Assembly (NCBI RefSeq): GCF_003851685.1
Contig: NZ_CP027727.1
Location: forward strand, 4,278,001-4,342,000
Length of the DNA stretch: 64,000 nt
Direction: 5' to 3'
From: Pseudomonas sp. R5-89-07
GTDB lineage: Bacteria > Pseudomonadota > Gammaproteobacteria > Pseudomonadales > Pseudomonadaceae
Shown here in pieces: positions 34,111 to 43,287 of the stretch. Position numbers and translations under genes: made by a program. The notes beneath the pieces are model-generated. The model ran no database searches, was not told where the DNA came from, and saw only the letters and a list, made by a program, of their open reading frames with translations. Each line of letters starts with the position of its first letter. Within the stretch, counting starts at the first letter, position 1.

Positions 34111-35433
34111 ATGCGTCTTGCTTCCACTAAAACTGCGGCGGCCCTGTGTGGCGGCCTGTTGCTGGCCCTTAGCGTTCCGGCCAGCGCTGCAGTCGACGCC
34201 AAGTTGCTCGACATGCTCAAGGCCAACGGCCAAATCACCGCGTCGCAGTACACCGAATTGCAAAACGAATTGGCCAAAGACCAGAAGGAACAGCAGATCG
34301 CGCGGCAAGCTCAGCAGGAAACCAACGAACAGATCGCTGCCACCGCGAAAAAAACCAACGAGCTGAGCAGCTTCGACCAGAAGCTGGCCTGGGCCGCCAA
34401 GACCCAGTTCAAGGGCGATGTGCGCTTTCGCCAGGAAACCATCAAGATCGATGGCGAGCCTAACAATGGTGGGCGTGACAAGGATCGTCAACGTATCCGC
34501 GCGCGCCTGGGCGCCTACACCGAAATCAACCCGCAAGTGGACACCGGCATCCGTATCGCCACGGGCGGCGGCGACGATGCGCGCTCCACCAATCAGGACC
34601 AGGATGGCTACTTCGATAAGAAATCGATCTGGCTGGACCTTGGCTACATCGACTACCACCCGGACCAGATCAAGAACCTGCACGTGATCGGCGGCAAGAT
34701 GTTGCAGCCGTGGGTGAACATGGGCGATGTGATCTGGGATAGCGACATCAACCCTGAAGGCCTGGCGCTCACCTACAAATACCCACTGGGCGGCAGTGCC
34801 GAACTGTTCGGCAGCCTGGGTAACTACAACCTCAAGGACAACGTCGACGGCGACGGCGTGCAATTTCGCCACGACCTGCGCCTGACCGCCGGCCAACTGG
34901 GCACGCGTTTCTCGCTTACCGACAACCTGAAAATGACCCTGGGCGGCAGTGTCTACGCTTACCAGAACGACAAGGACAGCCGCTGCACGACCACCACTAC
35001 CCCGTGCGCCTTGGCGGTCAACGGCAACTCGGCCAACGGTGAATTCCGTCTGTATGAAGGTTTTGCCCAAGCGGACATCGGCGGCCTGGCGGTGCCTCTG
35101 GCGTTCTACGGCCAGTACGTGAAGAACAACGATGCCGTGACCGATCAGGACACCGCGTGGTTGCTGGGCGCCAAGTCCAAGGTGTTCGGTTTCAACCTGG
35201 ACTACAACTACCGCGATACCCAACGTGACGCGGTGGTGGGCGCGTTCACCGATTCGGACTTCGCCAACGGCACCACCGGTTCGCGTGGCCACAAGCTGAA
35301 GGTCAGTTACGACATCGACAAGAACTTCGCCCTCGGCGCCACCTATTTCCTGACCAAGGCCGACTACGCCAGCCGTACCCAGCGTGATGCCAACGCCAAC
35401 ACCTTGCAGTTGGACGCCGAAGCCAAGTTCTAA
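34111..35433 (+). CDS. Putative outer-membrane porin
   Basis: 440-residue protein with signal peptide (MRLASTKTAAALCGGLLLAL, cleavage about residue 26), an N-terminal helical part (KLLDMLKANGQITASQYTEL, coiled-coil-like with repeated glutamines), then a barrel of alternating beta-strands to a C-terminal phenylalanine (DAEAKF). The arrangement matches the putative-porin family (Porin_5) with a periplasmic coiled-coil. GGAG lies ten bases before the ATG. Substrate unknown. A REP pair lies just after the stop. Confidence 0.78.
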   Translation: MRLASTKTAAALCGGLLLALSVPASAAVDAKLLDMLKANGQITASQYTELQNELAKDQKEQQIARQAQQETNEQIAATAKKTNELSSFDQKLAWAAKTQFKGDVRFRQETIKIDGEPNNGGRDKDRQRIRARLGAYTEINPQVDTGIRIATGGGDDARSTNQDQDGYFDKKSIWLDLGYIDYHPDQIKNLHVIGGKMLQPWVNMGDVIWDSDINPEGLALTYKYPLGGSAELFGSLGNYNLKDNVDGDGVQFRHDLRLTAGQLGTRFSLTDNLKMTLGGSVYAYQNDKDSRCTTTTTPCALAVNGNSANGEFRLYEGFAQADIGGLAVPLAFYGQYVKNNDAVTDQDTAWLLGAKSKVFGFNLDYNYRDTQRDAVVGAFTDSDFANGTTGSRGHKLKVSYDIDKNFALGATYFLTKADYASRTQRDANANTLQLDAEAKF

Positions 35434-35443
35434 CCTCCCCCTT

Positions 35444-35541
35444 GTAGGAGCAAGCTTGCTCGCGAAGAACGAAAAGGCGGCGCGTTTATCCAGGATACCC
35501 GCGCTATCGTTGACGTTTTTCGCGAGCAAGCTCGCTCCTAC
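35444..35541. repeat. REP-type inverted pair
   Basis: GTAGGAGCAAGCTTGCTCGC at the left and GCGAGCAAGCTCGCTCCTAC at the right, with about 58 bases between. It separates the porin gene from the anti-sigma gene. Its right arm supplies the stop codon of that gene (35538-35540). Confidence 0.82.
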
Positions 35542-35771
35542 ATGTCTTGGCGCCGCTCGGCCGCGAGCCGTTCGGCCAGTGCATCCGCATCTTTCACCGG
35601 CTCTTGCGGCATGATGCGCAACGTCGCCTGCATCAAGCGCATCTGACGGATAAACCGCCGGCAATTCGGGCAGAACATCAAGTGATGCCGCACCAGCAGA
35701 CGCTCTCGAAAGGACAATTGCCCATCGAGGTAGTCACTGGAACGTGCCACTTGCTCTTTACAGGTCAGCAT
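35538..35771 (-). CDS. Zinc-finger anti-sigma factor (soluble)
   Basis: 77-residue protein with the anti-sigma zinc motif HHLMFCPNCRRF (H-x3-C-x2-C, about residues 30-40) preceded by LDGQLSFRERLLVR. There is no hydrophobic segment, so it is a cytoplasmic anti-sigma factor rather than the usual membrane type. The sigma gene overlaps it by seven bases upstream, so the two are translated together. Likely binds the ECF sigma and releases it on oxidative or zinc-related stress. The stop codon lies in a REP arm, so the natural end may have shifted. Confidence 0.82.
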   Translation of the reverse strand: MLTCKEQVARSSDYLDGQLSFRERLLVRHHLMFCPNCRRFIRQMRLMQATLRIMPQEPVKDADALAERLAAERRQDM

Positions 35772-36379
35772 TCACCCGTTTCCTCAAAATGCTCCACGGT
35801 AGCGAAGACTTTAAGCCGTGCCCGGTGCAGCAGCACACGTACATTCGAGAGTGAGAGCGTCAGAAGATTACAGATTTCTTCCAGCTCCAGGCCCTGGCGC
35901 TCGCGCAGCACCAGCACGCTGCTCTGCAACTGGGACAAGCTCAGCAGCGTATGTTCCAGGCATTTACGCAATTCCTCCTCGGTCAGCAAGGCTTCCGGGG
36001 TGTCCTGGTGCCAGGCGTAAGGGGCCACAGCCCAATGACCATCGTCAGGCGTGAAGCGTTCATCGCCAATGGTCCCATGGGGCGAAGGCAGATCGTCGAG
36101 TAACACCTCGCGACGATTTTGCTTGTAGCGGCCCTTGGCGGCGTTCGCCGTGATCGTCAGCAACCAGGTCTTCAGGCTCGAACGCCCTTCGAACCTGGCG
36201 AGGTTGCGAACCACCGACAACCAGGCGTCCTGCACCACCTCATCGGCATGCCGCTGGCCGACGATGGCATAGGCCACCGCCCGCATCGCACTCTGGTAAG
36301 TGGTGACCAGTTCCTTGTAGGCCTGCTGCTCGCCCTTGAGCAGGCGCTCGAGCAGGTGCGCGTCGTCCGCTGCTGCCAT
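35765..36379 (-). CDS. ECF-family RNA polymerase sigma factor
   Basis: 204-residue sigma-70 family ECF factor: region 2 at about residues 10-80 (AMRAVAYAIVGQRHADEVVQDAWLSV) and region 4 at about 135-195 (LERQGLELEEICNLLTLSL-type helix-turn-helix; here LSLSQLQSSVLVLRERQGLE and TLSLSNVRVLLHRARLK). The overlapping downstream gene encodes its zinc-finger anti-sigma. Upstream is a FabH-like synthase on the same strand after 26 bases, matching, from memory, the P. aeruginosa PA3285-PA3286 region. Confidence 0.88.
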   Translation of the reverse strand: MAAADDAHLLERLLKGEQQAYKELVTTYQSAMRAVAYAIVGQRHADEVVQDAWLSVVRNLARFEGRSSLKTWLLTITANAAKGRYKQNRREVLLDDLPSPHGTIGDERFTPDDGHWAVAPYAWHQDTPEALLTEEELRKCLEHTLLSLSQLQSSVLVLRERQGLELEEICNLLTLSLSNVRVLLHRARLKVFATVEHFEETGEC

Positions 36380-36405
36380 TCAACACCTCGATGTAAACGA
36401 GCACA

Positions 36406-37527
36406 TCAGCGTTTGCGCAGGATCACACTGCCGATGGAATAGCCCGCACCGAACGAGCTGAGCACCGCCACGGAGCCCTTGGGCAAGTCATCCTGATAGG
36501 TGTGAAACGCAATCACCGAACCCGCCGAGCTGGTGTTGGCGTAGGTATCGAGGATCACCGGTGCTTCTTCCACCGACGCCTCGCGGCCCAGCAGTTTCTT
36601 CACGATCAGGTGGTTCATGCTCAGGTTGGCCTGGTGCAGCCAGAAGCGCTTTACATCGTTGACGCCCAGCTGGTTTTCCGCCAAGTGCGTACCGATCAGC
36701 TCCGCCACCATCGGGCAGACATCGCGAAACACCTTGCGACCTTCCTGCACGAACAACTTGTCCGGCGCGCCAATGCCCTCTTCCGCGGTACGGTTGAGAA
36801 AGCCAAAGTTATTGCGAATGTTGTTGGAGAACTGGGTCAGCAGTTTGGTGCTCACTACATCGAACTGGTGCTCGGACGTTGCCAGGTCGGCTCGCTCGAG
36901 GATCACCGCCGTGGCGGCATCGCCAAAGATGAAGTGGCTGTCGCGATCACGGAAATTCAAATGACCAGTGCAGACTTCCGGATTGACCATCAGGATCGCC
37001 CGGGCCTGGCCCAACTGGATGCTGTTGGCGGCATTCTGGATTCCAAACGTGGCCGAGGAACAGGCCACATTCATATCGAAACCGAACCCCTGGATACCCA
37101 GGGCTTCCTGAACCTCGATGGCGATGGCCGGGTAGGCCCGCTGCAGGTTGGAACAGGCGACGATCACGCCATCGATATCGGCGGCAGTCTTGCCCGCGCG
37201 CTGCAGGGCCTGTTCGGCGGCGCCGACGGCCATCTGGCAGAGTACCGACCATTCGTCGTTGCTGCGCTCGGGCAAGCGTGGGGCCATGCGCTGCGGGTCG
37301 AGGATGCCGTCCTTGTCCATCACGAAACGGCTCTTGATGCCCGAGGCCTTTTCGATGAACGCCGCGCTGGACTCCGTCAGCGCCTGCACGTCACCGCGCT
37401 CGATGGCAGCGGCGTTTTCGCTGTTGAACTGCTGCACATAGGCATTGAAAGACTGCACCAGCTCTTCGTTGGAGATGCTGTTGGCCGGGGTGTACAGGCC
37501 AGTGCCGCTGATGACGACGTTATGCAC
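36406..37527 (-). CDS. Beta-ketoacyl-ACP synthase III-like enzyme
   Basis: 373-residue thiolase-fold condensing enzyme. Catalytic triad Cys-His-Asn in NVACSSATFG (cysteine about 147), FWLHQANLSMN and DTYANTSSAGS. It condenses an acyl-CoA with malonyl-ACP; the P. aeruginosa homolog PA3286 is reported to shunt octanoyl-CoA from beta-oxidation into fatty-acid synthesis. The GTG at 37527 is chosen because GAGGAACGACC precedes it and the product starts MHNVVISGTGLYTPANSI; upstream ATG-led extension has no family sequence. Cytoplasmic. Operon with the ECF sigma is possible. Confidence 0.85.
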   Translation of the reverse strand: MHNVVISGTGLYTPANSISNEELVQSFNAYVQQFNSENAAAIERGDVQALTESSAAFIEKASGIKSRFVMDKDGILDPQRMAPRLPERSNDEWSVLCQMAVGAAEQALQRAGKTAADIDGVIVACSNLQRAYPAIAIEVQEALGIQGFGFDMNVACSSATFGIQNAANSIQLGQARAILMVNPEVCTGHLNFRDRDSHFIFGDAATAVILERADLATSEHQFDVVSTKLLTQFSNNIRNNFGFLNRTAEEGIGAPDKLFVQEGRKVFRDVCPMVAELIGTHLAENQLGVNDVKRFWLHQANLSMNHLIVKKLLGREASVEEAPVILDTYANTSSAGSVIAFHTYQDDLPKGSVAVLSSFGAGYSIGSVILRKR

Positions 37528-37700
37528 GGTCGTTCCTCTAAATCTGTCAGGCAGAAGATATTGGTACCGTCGTACCAAACTGTAAGTCGTTCGATTCCGT
37601 CCAGCGGGTATCAAACTGGCAACGCTTATTGGATCTTGTAGCCGCGAAGTTTGCCACAACGCCGGTGATTTGGCGCCATATGCCAGACAAACACCTTACT

Positions 37701-37786
37701 GTGGGAGGGGCTTGCCCCCGATTGCGCAGCACCAGCCAACGAATCTGTCGCTGACACACCGCCATCGGGGGCAAGCCCCCTCCCAC
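37701..37786. repeat. REP-type inverted pair, first of two
   Basis: GTGGGAGGGGCTTGCCCCCG and the complementary CGGGGGCAAGCCCCCTCCCAC. Lies in the 468-base region between the FabH-like gene and hrpA. Apart from the two REP pairs this region has no gene. Confidence 0.85.
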
Positions 37787-37881
37787 ATTTAAGCTGTGTT
37801 GCCTCTCAGATTGGGCAGGTCATACCAGTGCCGTTGTTCGCCGGCCTGGTGAGTCCTCAAGGTAAAAACACAAAAACCAGT

Positions 37882-37968
37882 GTGGGAGGGGACTTGCCCC
37901 CGATAGCGCAGTACCAGCCACTGAATCTGTCCCTGACACACCGCGATCGGGAGCAAGCCCCCTCTCAC
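37882..37968. repeat. REP-type inverted pair, second of two
   Basis: Same layout as the pair at 37701, with diverged arms (GTGGGAGGGGACTTGCCCCC and GATCGGGAGCAAGCCCCCTC). The two pairs share similar loop text (CCAGCCA, CTGACACACCG), so one arose by duplication of the other. Confidence 0.85.
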
Positions 37969-37995
37969 ATTTGGACCTGTTCAGTTTCGGTAGGC

Positions 37996-40900
37996 TCAAG
38001 GCTCTACTTGGCTCCATTGCTTGCTCAAACGCTTATCGGAAATCGGCACCTTGGTCCCCAGTTGCTGAGCAAACAATGACACCCGGTATTCCTCCAGCCA
38101 CCAGCGATACAGCTCCAGCTGCGGATCGCGCTTGCCTTCCTGGGCATGCTTGTTCAAGCGATTCTGGTACTGCGCCCACAGACCACTTAGCTCGGTGCTC
38201 CACACGCGGTCCTTCTGCACCTGGCTCGGCAGTTTTTCCAGGCGCAGTTCAATAGCCTTGAGGAAACGCGGCAGCTCCTTGAACCACTGTGCCGGGGTTT
38301 CGCGCACGAACCCTGGGTATACCAGGTTGCTCAACTGCTGCTTGATATCGTTCAAAGCTACCGCCTGGGCCAGATCGATTTTGCCTTTGAAGCGCTTTTG
38401 CAGGCCATGCCAGAGTTTCAGCACTTCCAGGGTCAGGCGCGCCAGACGCTCGGCATGTTCGGTCCAGCCGCCACGCTTGCGCTCGGCCAGCGCGGCCAGC
38501 CCAGCGCCGTCGCGGGGCAGCGTGGCTTCGCCTTCCAGGACGCAGCTATCGAGACTCGCCAGCAGGATGTCCTCCACCAGCGCATCGACACGCCCCAGCT
38601 CGCGATACATCAGGCCCAACTCGGTGAGCCCCGGCAATTTGCCGCGCAAGAATTTGGCCGGTTCCGCCAGCTGTTGCATGAGCAGGCGCTGCAGAGCACG
38701 GCGGTGCTGGAATTCGGCTTCGGCGGCCGTGGAGAAACGCCCTTCCTTGACCGTGCCGTTTTCTTCCACCAGCGCCGGGTACACCGTCATCGAAAGGCCG
38801 GCAATGTTTTGCTGGGTTTTTTCGGCCACCGGCGCAAACGCCTTGGCTTGCACCGGCTGTTGGCTTTTTGCGGTTTGCGGCACCGCCAGGGCGGCCTGGC
38901 TGGCTTCGGCGAAACGCGCGGTCAACTGCGCCAGGTCACGGCCCTCGCCGAGGAATTTGCCCTGGCCGTCGACCACTTCCAGGTTCATTTTCAAGTGGTT
39001 TTCCACCTGCTGCGCAGCTTCCGCCCAGGCTTCATCACTGACCCGCGCGCCGGTCATGCGCAACAGCTCGCGGCCCAACGCCTGGGGCAGCGAGCCCTGG
39101 CCAAACTCGATGCGCTGCAACGCCGCCTTGACGAAATCCGGCACCGGCACGAAGTTTTTACGCAGCGCCTTGGGCAGGTTGCGCACCAGGGCAATGCACT
39201 TGGCTTCGATCAACCCGGGTACCAGCCAGTCCAGGCGCTCGGCGGGCAAGGCCGGCAACAGCGGTGCCGGCACGCGCAGGGTCACGCCGTCGCGCGGGTG
39301 GTTGGGTTCGAAGTGGTAGCTCAAGGCCAGGGCCAGATCGCCCAGGTGCAAGGTGTCCGGGTAATGCGCCGCGGTGACTTCACTGGCTTCGCGGGCCAGC
39401 ACGTCCTCCTCGCGCATGATCAGCAGTTGCGGGTCTTTCTGGCTGTTGACCTTGTACCAGCTGTCGAACGTCGCCGTCTGATGAATCTCGGCCGGCAAGC
39501 GCGCATCGTAGAAGGCGTAGAGGGTTTCCTCGTCGGCCAGGATGTCGCGCCGGCGCGCCTTGGCTTCCAGCTCATCGAGCTGCTCCAGCAACTGCTGGTT
39601 GGCCGCAAGGCACTTGGCGCGAGACTGGATTTCCCCGCGCACCAGGCCTTCGCGAATAAACAGCTCGCGGGACACCACCGGGTCGATCGGCCCGTAATGC
39701 ACCGGCCGGCGCCCGACCACGATCAGGCCGAACAAGGTGATCTGCTCAAAGGCCACGACTTGGCCGCGCTTCTTTTCCCAATGGGGTTCGAAGTGGTTTT
39801 TCTTGATCAGGTGCCCGGCCAGCGGTTCGATCCAGTCGGCGTCAATCTTGGCCACCATGCGCGCATACAACTTGGTGGTTTCCACCAGCTCAGCGGTCAT
39901 CAGCCATTGCGGGCGCTTTTTGCCGATGCCCGAAGAGGGGTGAATCCAGAAGCGCCGCTGACGGGCACCGAGGTAGTCGCCGTCCTCGGTCTTCTGGCCG
40001 ATCTGGCTGAGCAAGCCGGACAGCACCGCCTTGTGCAGTTTCGGGAAATCCGCCGGTTCCTTGTTGATCGTCAGCTGCATGTCGCGGCAGATCAGGCTCA
40101 ACTGGCGATGGGAATCGCGCCACTCGCGCAGGCGCAGGTAGTTCAGGAAGTTCTTGCGACACCAATTGCGCAGCGGGCTGGCGGTCAGTTCCTGGCGCTG
40201 CTCTTCAAAGCCGCGCCACAGATTAACCAGCCCGGCGAAGTCCGAGTCCGGGTCTTTCCACTGCGCATGAGCCTGGTCGGCGGCCTGCTGGCGTTCCGGC
40301 GGGCGCTCGCGCGGGTCCTGGATGGACATGGCGCTGGCCACGATCAGCACCTCCTGCAGACTGCCCAGCTTGGCGGCTTCGAGCAGCATGCGGCCCATGC
40401 GCGGGTCCACCGGTAGGCGCGCCAGTTGGCGACCCAACGGCGTGAGCTGGCTGTTGCGGTCCACCGCCGACAGCTCTTGCAGCAGGTTGAAACCGTCGCT
40501 GATGGCCTTGCCATCCGGCGGTTCGATGAACGGGAAGTCAGTGATTTCACCCAGGCGCAGGTGCAGCATCTGCAGGATCACCGCCGCGAGGTTGGTGCGC
40601 AAAATCTCGGGGTCGGTAAATTCCGGGCGCCCGATAAAGTCTTCTTCGCTGTACAAGCGAATGCAGATGCCCGGCTCGACACGGCCGCAACGGCCTTTAC
40701 GCTGGTTGGCGCTGGCCTGGGAAATTGCCTCGATCGGCAGGCGCTGCACCTTGGCGCGGTAGCTGTAGCGGCTGATGCGCGCAGTGCCGCTGTCGATCAC
40801 ATAGCGAATGCCCGGCACCGTCAGCGAGGTTTCCGCAACGTTGGTCGCCAGTACCACGCGACGGCCGGGGTGTGACTGGAAAATGCGCTGCTGCTCGGCC

Positions 40901-41907
40901 GGTGACAGGCGCGCATACAGCGGCAGGATTTCCGTGTGCTTGAGCTGCGCCTTGCGCAACATCTCGGCGGCGTCGCGAATTTCGCGTTCGCCGGGCAGGA
41001 ACACCAGCACATCGCCGGGGCTACGCCGTTCGCTGCGTTCATAAGCGGCGATTTCGTCGAGAGTGGCGAGGATCGCCTGGTCGACAGTCAAGTCGTCCTC
41101 GACGCGGTTGCCCTCCTCGTCCTGCTCCAGGGTCAGCGGGCGGTACCAGGTTTCCACCGGGAAGGTACGGCCTGACACCTCCACGATGGGCGCATCGTCG
41201 AAATGTTTGGAGAAACGCTCCAGATCGATGGTTGCCGAGGTAATGATGACTTTCAGGTCCGGGCGACGCGGCAACAGGGTCTTGAGGTAACCCAGCAGGA
41301 AGTCGATGTTCAGGCTGCGCTCGTGGGCTTCGTCGACGATGATCGTGTCGTAGCGTTCCAGGTAGCGGTCGTTCTGGGTTTCCGCCAGCAGGATACCGTC
41401 GGTCATCAGTTTGATCAGGGTGTTGGAATCGCTTTGGTCTTCAAAACGCACCTGATAGCCGACCAGTGCGCCCAAGGGCGTCGCCAATTCTTCAGCGACG
41501 CGGCTGGCCACGCTGCGCGCCGCGATCCTGCGTGGCTGGGTATGACCGATCAGGCCGTATTGACCGCGCCCGATTTCCAGGCAGATCTTCGGCAGCTGGG
41601 TGGTTTTGCCCGAGCCGGTCTCACCGGCGATGATCAGCACCTGGTGTTTGTTCAGCGCGTCCTTGATTTCATCGCGCTTGGCGGCAATCGGCAGGCTGTC
41701 GTCGTAACGAATCACCGGCAGGCTGGCCCGCCGCGCCGTGACCTGGGCACAGGACGCCTGCATGCGCGCCACCCACTGCGCCAGCTTCTGCTCATCGGGC
41801 TTCTTGCGCAGCTCAAGCAACTGGCGCCGCAAGCGGTGACGGTCGGCGAGCATGGCGTGGTCGAGGTTTTTCAGCAGTTGGTCGATAGCGGGCGCTTGGT
41901 CAGTCAT
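37996..41907 (-). CDS. hrpA: ATP-dependent RNA helicase HrpA
   Basis: 1303-residue DEAH-box RNA helicase. N-terminal extension (1-70), RecA domains with GETGSGKTTQ (about residue 95), DEAH in VDEAHERS, SATI, and QRKGRCGRVEPG; then the ratchet/winged-helix, OB-like and long C-terminal HrpA domains. It resolves stalled ribosomes and remodels RNA in E. coli. Length equals the family norm of about 1300. Its 5' end was duplicated into the relic at 43171-43287. Confidence 0.93.
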   Translation of the reverse strand: MTDQAPAIDQLLKNLDHAMLADRHRLRRQLLELRKKPDEQKLAQWVARMQASCAQVTARRASLPVIRYDDSLPIAAKRDEIKDALNKHQVLIIAGETGSGKTTQLPKICLEIGRGQYGLIGHTQPRRIAARSVASRVAEELATPLGALVGYQVRFEDQSDSNTLIKLMTDGILLAETQNDRYLERYDTIIVDEAHERSLNIDFLLGYLKTLLPRRPDLKVIITSATIDLERFSKHFDDAPIVEVSGRTFPVETWYRPLTLEQDEEGNRVEDDLTVDQAILATLDEIAAYERSERRSPGDVLVFLPGEREIRDAAEMLRKAQLKHTEILPLYARLSPAEQQRIFQSHPGRRVVLATNVAETSLTVPGIRYVIDSGTARISRYSYRAKVQRLPIEAISQASANQRKGRCGRVEPGICIRLYSEEDFIGRPEFTDPEILRTNLAAVILQMLHLRLGEITDFPFIEPPDGKAISDGFNLLQELSAVDRNSQLTPLGRQLARLPVDPRMGRMLLEAAKLGSLQEVLIVASAMSIQDPRERPPERQQAADQAHAQWKDPDSDFAGLVNLWRGFEEQRQELTASPLRNWCRKNFLNYLRLREWRDSHRQLSLICRDMQLTINKEPADFPKLHKAVLSGLLSQIGQKTEDGDYLGARQRRFWIHPSSGIGKKRPQWLMTAELVETTKLYARMVAKIDADWIEPLAGHLIKKNHFEPHWEKKRGQVVAFEQITLFGLIVVGRRPVHYGPIDPVVSRELFIREGLVRGEIQSRAKCLAANQQLLEQLDELEAKARRRDILADEETLYAFYDARLPAEIHQTATFDSWYKVNSQKDPQLLIMREEDVLAREASEVTAAHYPDTLHLGDLALALSYHFEPNHPRDGVTLRVPAPLLPALPAERLDWLVPGLIEAKCIALVRNLPKALRKNFVPVPDFVKAALQRIEFGQGSLPQALGRELLRMTGARVSDEAWAEAAQQVENHLKMNLEVVDGQGKFLGEGRDLAQLTARFAEASQAALAVPQTAKSQQPVQAKAFAPVAEKTQQNIAGLSMTVYPALVEENGTVKEGRFSTAAEAEFQHRRALQRLLMQQLAEPAKFLRGKLPGLTELGLMYRELGRVDALVEDILLASLDSCVLEGEATLPRDGAGLAALAERKRGGWTEHAERLARLTLEVLKLWHGLQKRFKGKIDLAQAVALNDIKQQLSNLVYPGFVRETPAQWFKELPRFLKAIELRLEKLPSQVQKDRVWSTELSGLWAQYQNRLNKHAQEGKRDPQLELYRWWLEEYRVSLFAQQLGTKVPISDKRLSKQWSQVEP

Positions 41908-42331
41908 CAGGTACGCAAAGGTCTTTTAATGAGGCAGGTAAGCCTGCGGTGACGTAGGCGGCAATTGTCGCAGATTTCTACCCCTGTGAACTAACCAGGC
42001 CCTTTCGTCAGCGTAATACGGCGGCTTCGTAGGGTTGCAGCAGTTATCGATTGAAACGCTGAGAAGTCTGCCCAAGCTTTTTCCGACTTCACCATCAGCC
42101 AAAATGGACCGCAACCGCGCGAGCAACTGGCGCAATAAAATATTGGGGGTGACGCTCCATCACTTCGGTCTCTCACCTACCTCGACAGCGACTTTTACTA
42201 CAAATCCTTAATCCCGTTTCTGCTGGTTGAAAAGCGAAAATCCGATGTAATAGACCAAATACGCGAGTTTCAATGAAGCCCTAGATACGTCTAGAAGATC
42301 AACACATTGCCTATTGAAACCGGAGTTTAAA
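41908..42331. other. Region between hrpA and small gene A, copy 1
   Basis: 424 bases with no gene. It contains the probable divergent promoters of hrpA and gene A. Text from about 42220 to 42331 recurs at 43430-43536 before gene A copy 2. Within it is the covarying palindrome described separately. Confidence 0.6.
42281..42294. promoter_or_regulatory. Palindrome before gene A, copy 1
   Basis: CTAGA, TACG, TCTAG: 5-bp arms, 37 bases before the gene A start. In copy 2 the arms read CCAGA and TCTGG. The base change is compensated on both arms, so the palindrome is preserved. May be a protein-binding site or a hairpin in the leader RNA. Confidence 0.5.
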
Positions 42332-42571
42332 ATGCCAATCGATTCCGTCACACCACGCCTGCCGAGCTACCAAGAATCCATGCAAACTCAACCGCGGTCC
42401 CGCGAATCATGGCCACCGCCCAGCTATGAATTCCCACCGCCTTATTCACAAAAACCTCCTTCTACTGATAACAGACGAACGGAGCAAGGGAGCGCAACAA
42501 ACTTGACGGCCCTGCGTTTTGCGTACCAGCCTGCAGGAAACGCACTAGCAATGATCGGAGAACCCCGATGA
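42332..42571 (+). CDS. Small gene A copy 1, PPxY-containing protein
   Basis: 79-residue protein starting MPIDSVTPRLPSYQESMQTQ and containing PPSYEFPPPYSQKPP. Rich in proline, serine and glutamine and probably disordered; no signal peptide. It shares the MPIDS start with gene B and with copy 2 at 43537. Two PPxY motifs (PPSY, PPPY) are present, of the kind that bind WW domains in eukaryotes. The end of the frame reads through what looks like the decayed tail of another member (an out-of-frame LLNGPNES follows). Probably decaying. Function unknown; secretion is a guess. Confidence 0.5.
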   Translation: MPIDSVTPRLPSYQESMQTQPRSRESWPPPSYEFPPPYSQKPPSTDNRRTEQGSATNLTALRFAYQPAGNALAMIGEPR

Positions 42572-42727
42572 CCGAATTGCAAGATGAAACCTTGCTGAAC
42601 GGGCCTAATGAATCTTGACGCTTCAATAGGTCGTAACCGCTCCATGAACCCGACATTCAACGCGGTCAGATGATCCCGGATGCTGTGCTCCCGATTCCCT
42701 CTGGAGCCAGCAACTCACGATGACCCG

Positions 42728-42985
42728 ATGCCAAAGTCGAGTTATGCCAACGGCACGCGAAACCATGCCGATCGATACGACTGCAAACACAAGAACATCG
42801 CGCTGCAAACCAAGGGCACGAACCTAACCGACAAGCCCCGTGCAAACAGTATCAACGACCAATTAGGGGCGATGGGAAAAAGCCAGCCCCGGCTGGAGCA
42901 AACACTTGAAGAGAATCGCAAGGCGACGTTTAGGCTCCCCCGCACTTCAACAACATCCAGCGCAACGCTCGTTCTCTATGAGTGA
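42728..42985 (+). pseudogene. Decayed small gene B, copy 1
   Basis: MPKSSYANGTRNHADRYDCK and NSINDQLGAMGKSQPRLEQT match the start and the C-terminal third of intact gene B at 43705, but the middle is deleted. The 3' end runs into the aceK fragment, where the stop lies in reverse-strand aceK sequence. Too altered to be functional in the original form, though an 85-residue frame is still open. Confidence 0.7.
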
Positions 42986-43287
42986 GCGTTCTCTCTGCGT
43001 CGATACGGAAACACATCAATCACTTTCCCTGCACGTATCGCCTGCTGCAGGCCCTTCCCGTAATCGGCGTTATACAACTCGCCATGCAACTCATCGAACA
43101 ACCTGCGCTGGCCCGCATCGGCAAGCAGGAACGGTGGAAACTCTTCCGGAAATACTCCAGTGGGCCGATGTTCGTCAGGCTTCTTGCGCAGCTCGAGCAA
43201 CTGGTGCCGTAAGCGCTGACGATCGGCGAGCATGGCGTGATCGAAGTTTTTCAGCAGTTGGTCAATCGTGGGCGATTGGTCAGTCAT
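42976..43287 (-). pseudogene. Chimeric hrpA'-'aceK relic
   Basis: 103-residue in-frame fusion: the first 38 codons copy the HrpA N-terminus ([20 protein letters not shown]) and the rest copies the AceK C-terminus ([20 protein letters not shown] to the AceK end YRRRENAHS). The junction near 43170 is the border of the tandem duplication. It has hrpA's own start region and so could still be transcribed, but neither catalytic domain is present. Confidence 0.85.

Larger units (their letters stand above)
41791..43170. repeat. Tandem duplication, copy 1 (1380 bp)
   Basis: Runs from the hrpA 5' coding end, through the small-gene interval, to the 3' end of an aceK fragment at 42976-43170. The same order recurs in copy 2. 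The distance between the matching hrpA starts (41907 and 43287) is 1380; between matching points near aceK (42929 and 45529) it is 2600, of which about 1.22 kb is the IS3 element inserted in copy 2. This fits one tandem duplication followed by IS insertion. Confidence 0.82.

Noticed and set aside
37700..37970. Possible CRISPR-like spacing of repeats
   Set aside because: The repeats are inverted REP pairs with arms of the GGGGGCAAGCCCCC class, not direct repeats with unique spacers.
38398..40416. Long open frame on the strand opposite hrpA
   Set aside because: It lies wholly inside hrpA in GC-rich sequence, where reverse frames stay open by codon bias; it has no ribosome site or recognisable domain.
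42668..42677. TGATCCCGGA as a second IS end
   Set aside because: The ten bases match the left IS border at 44288, but no IS sequence follows in copy 1; chance or shared ancestry cannot be separated.
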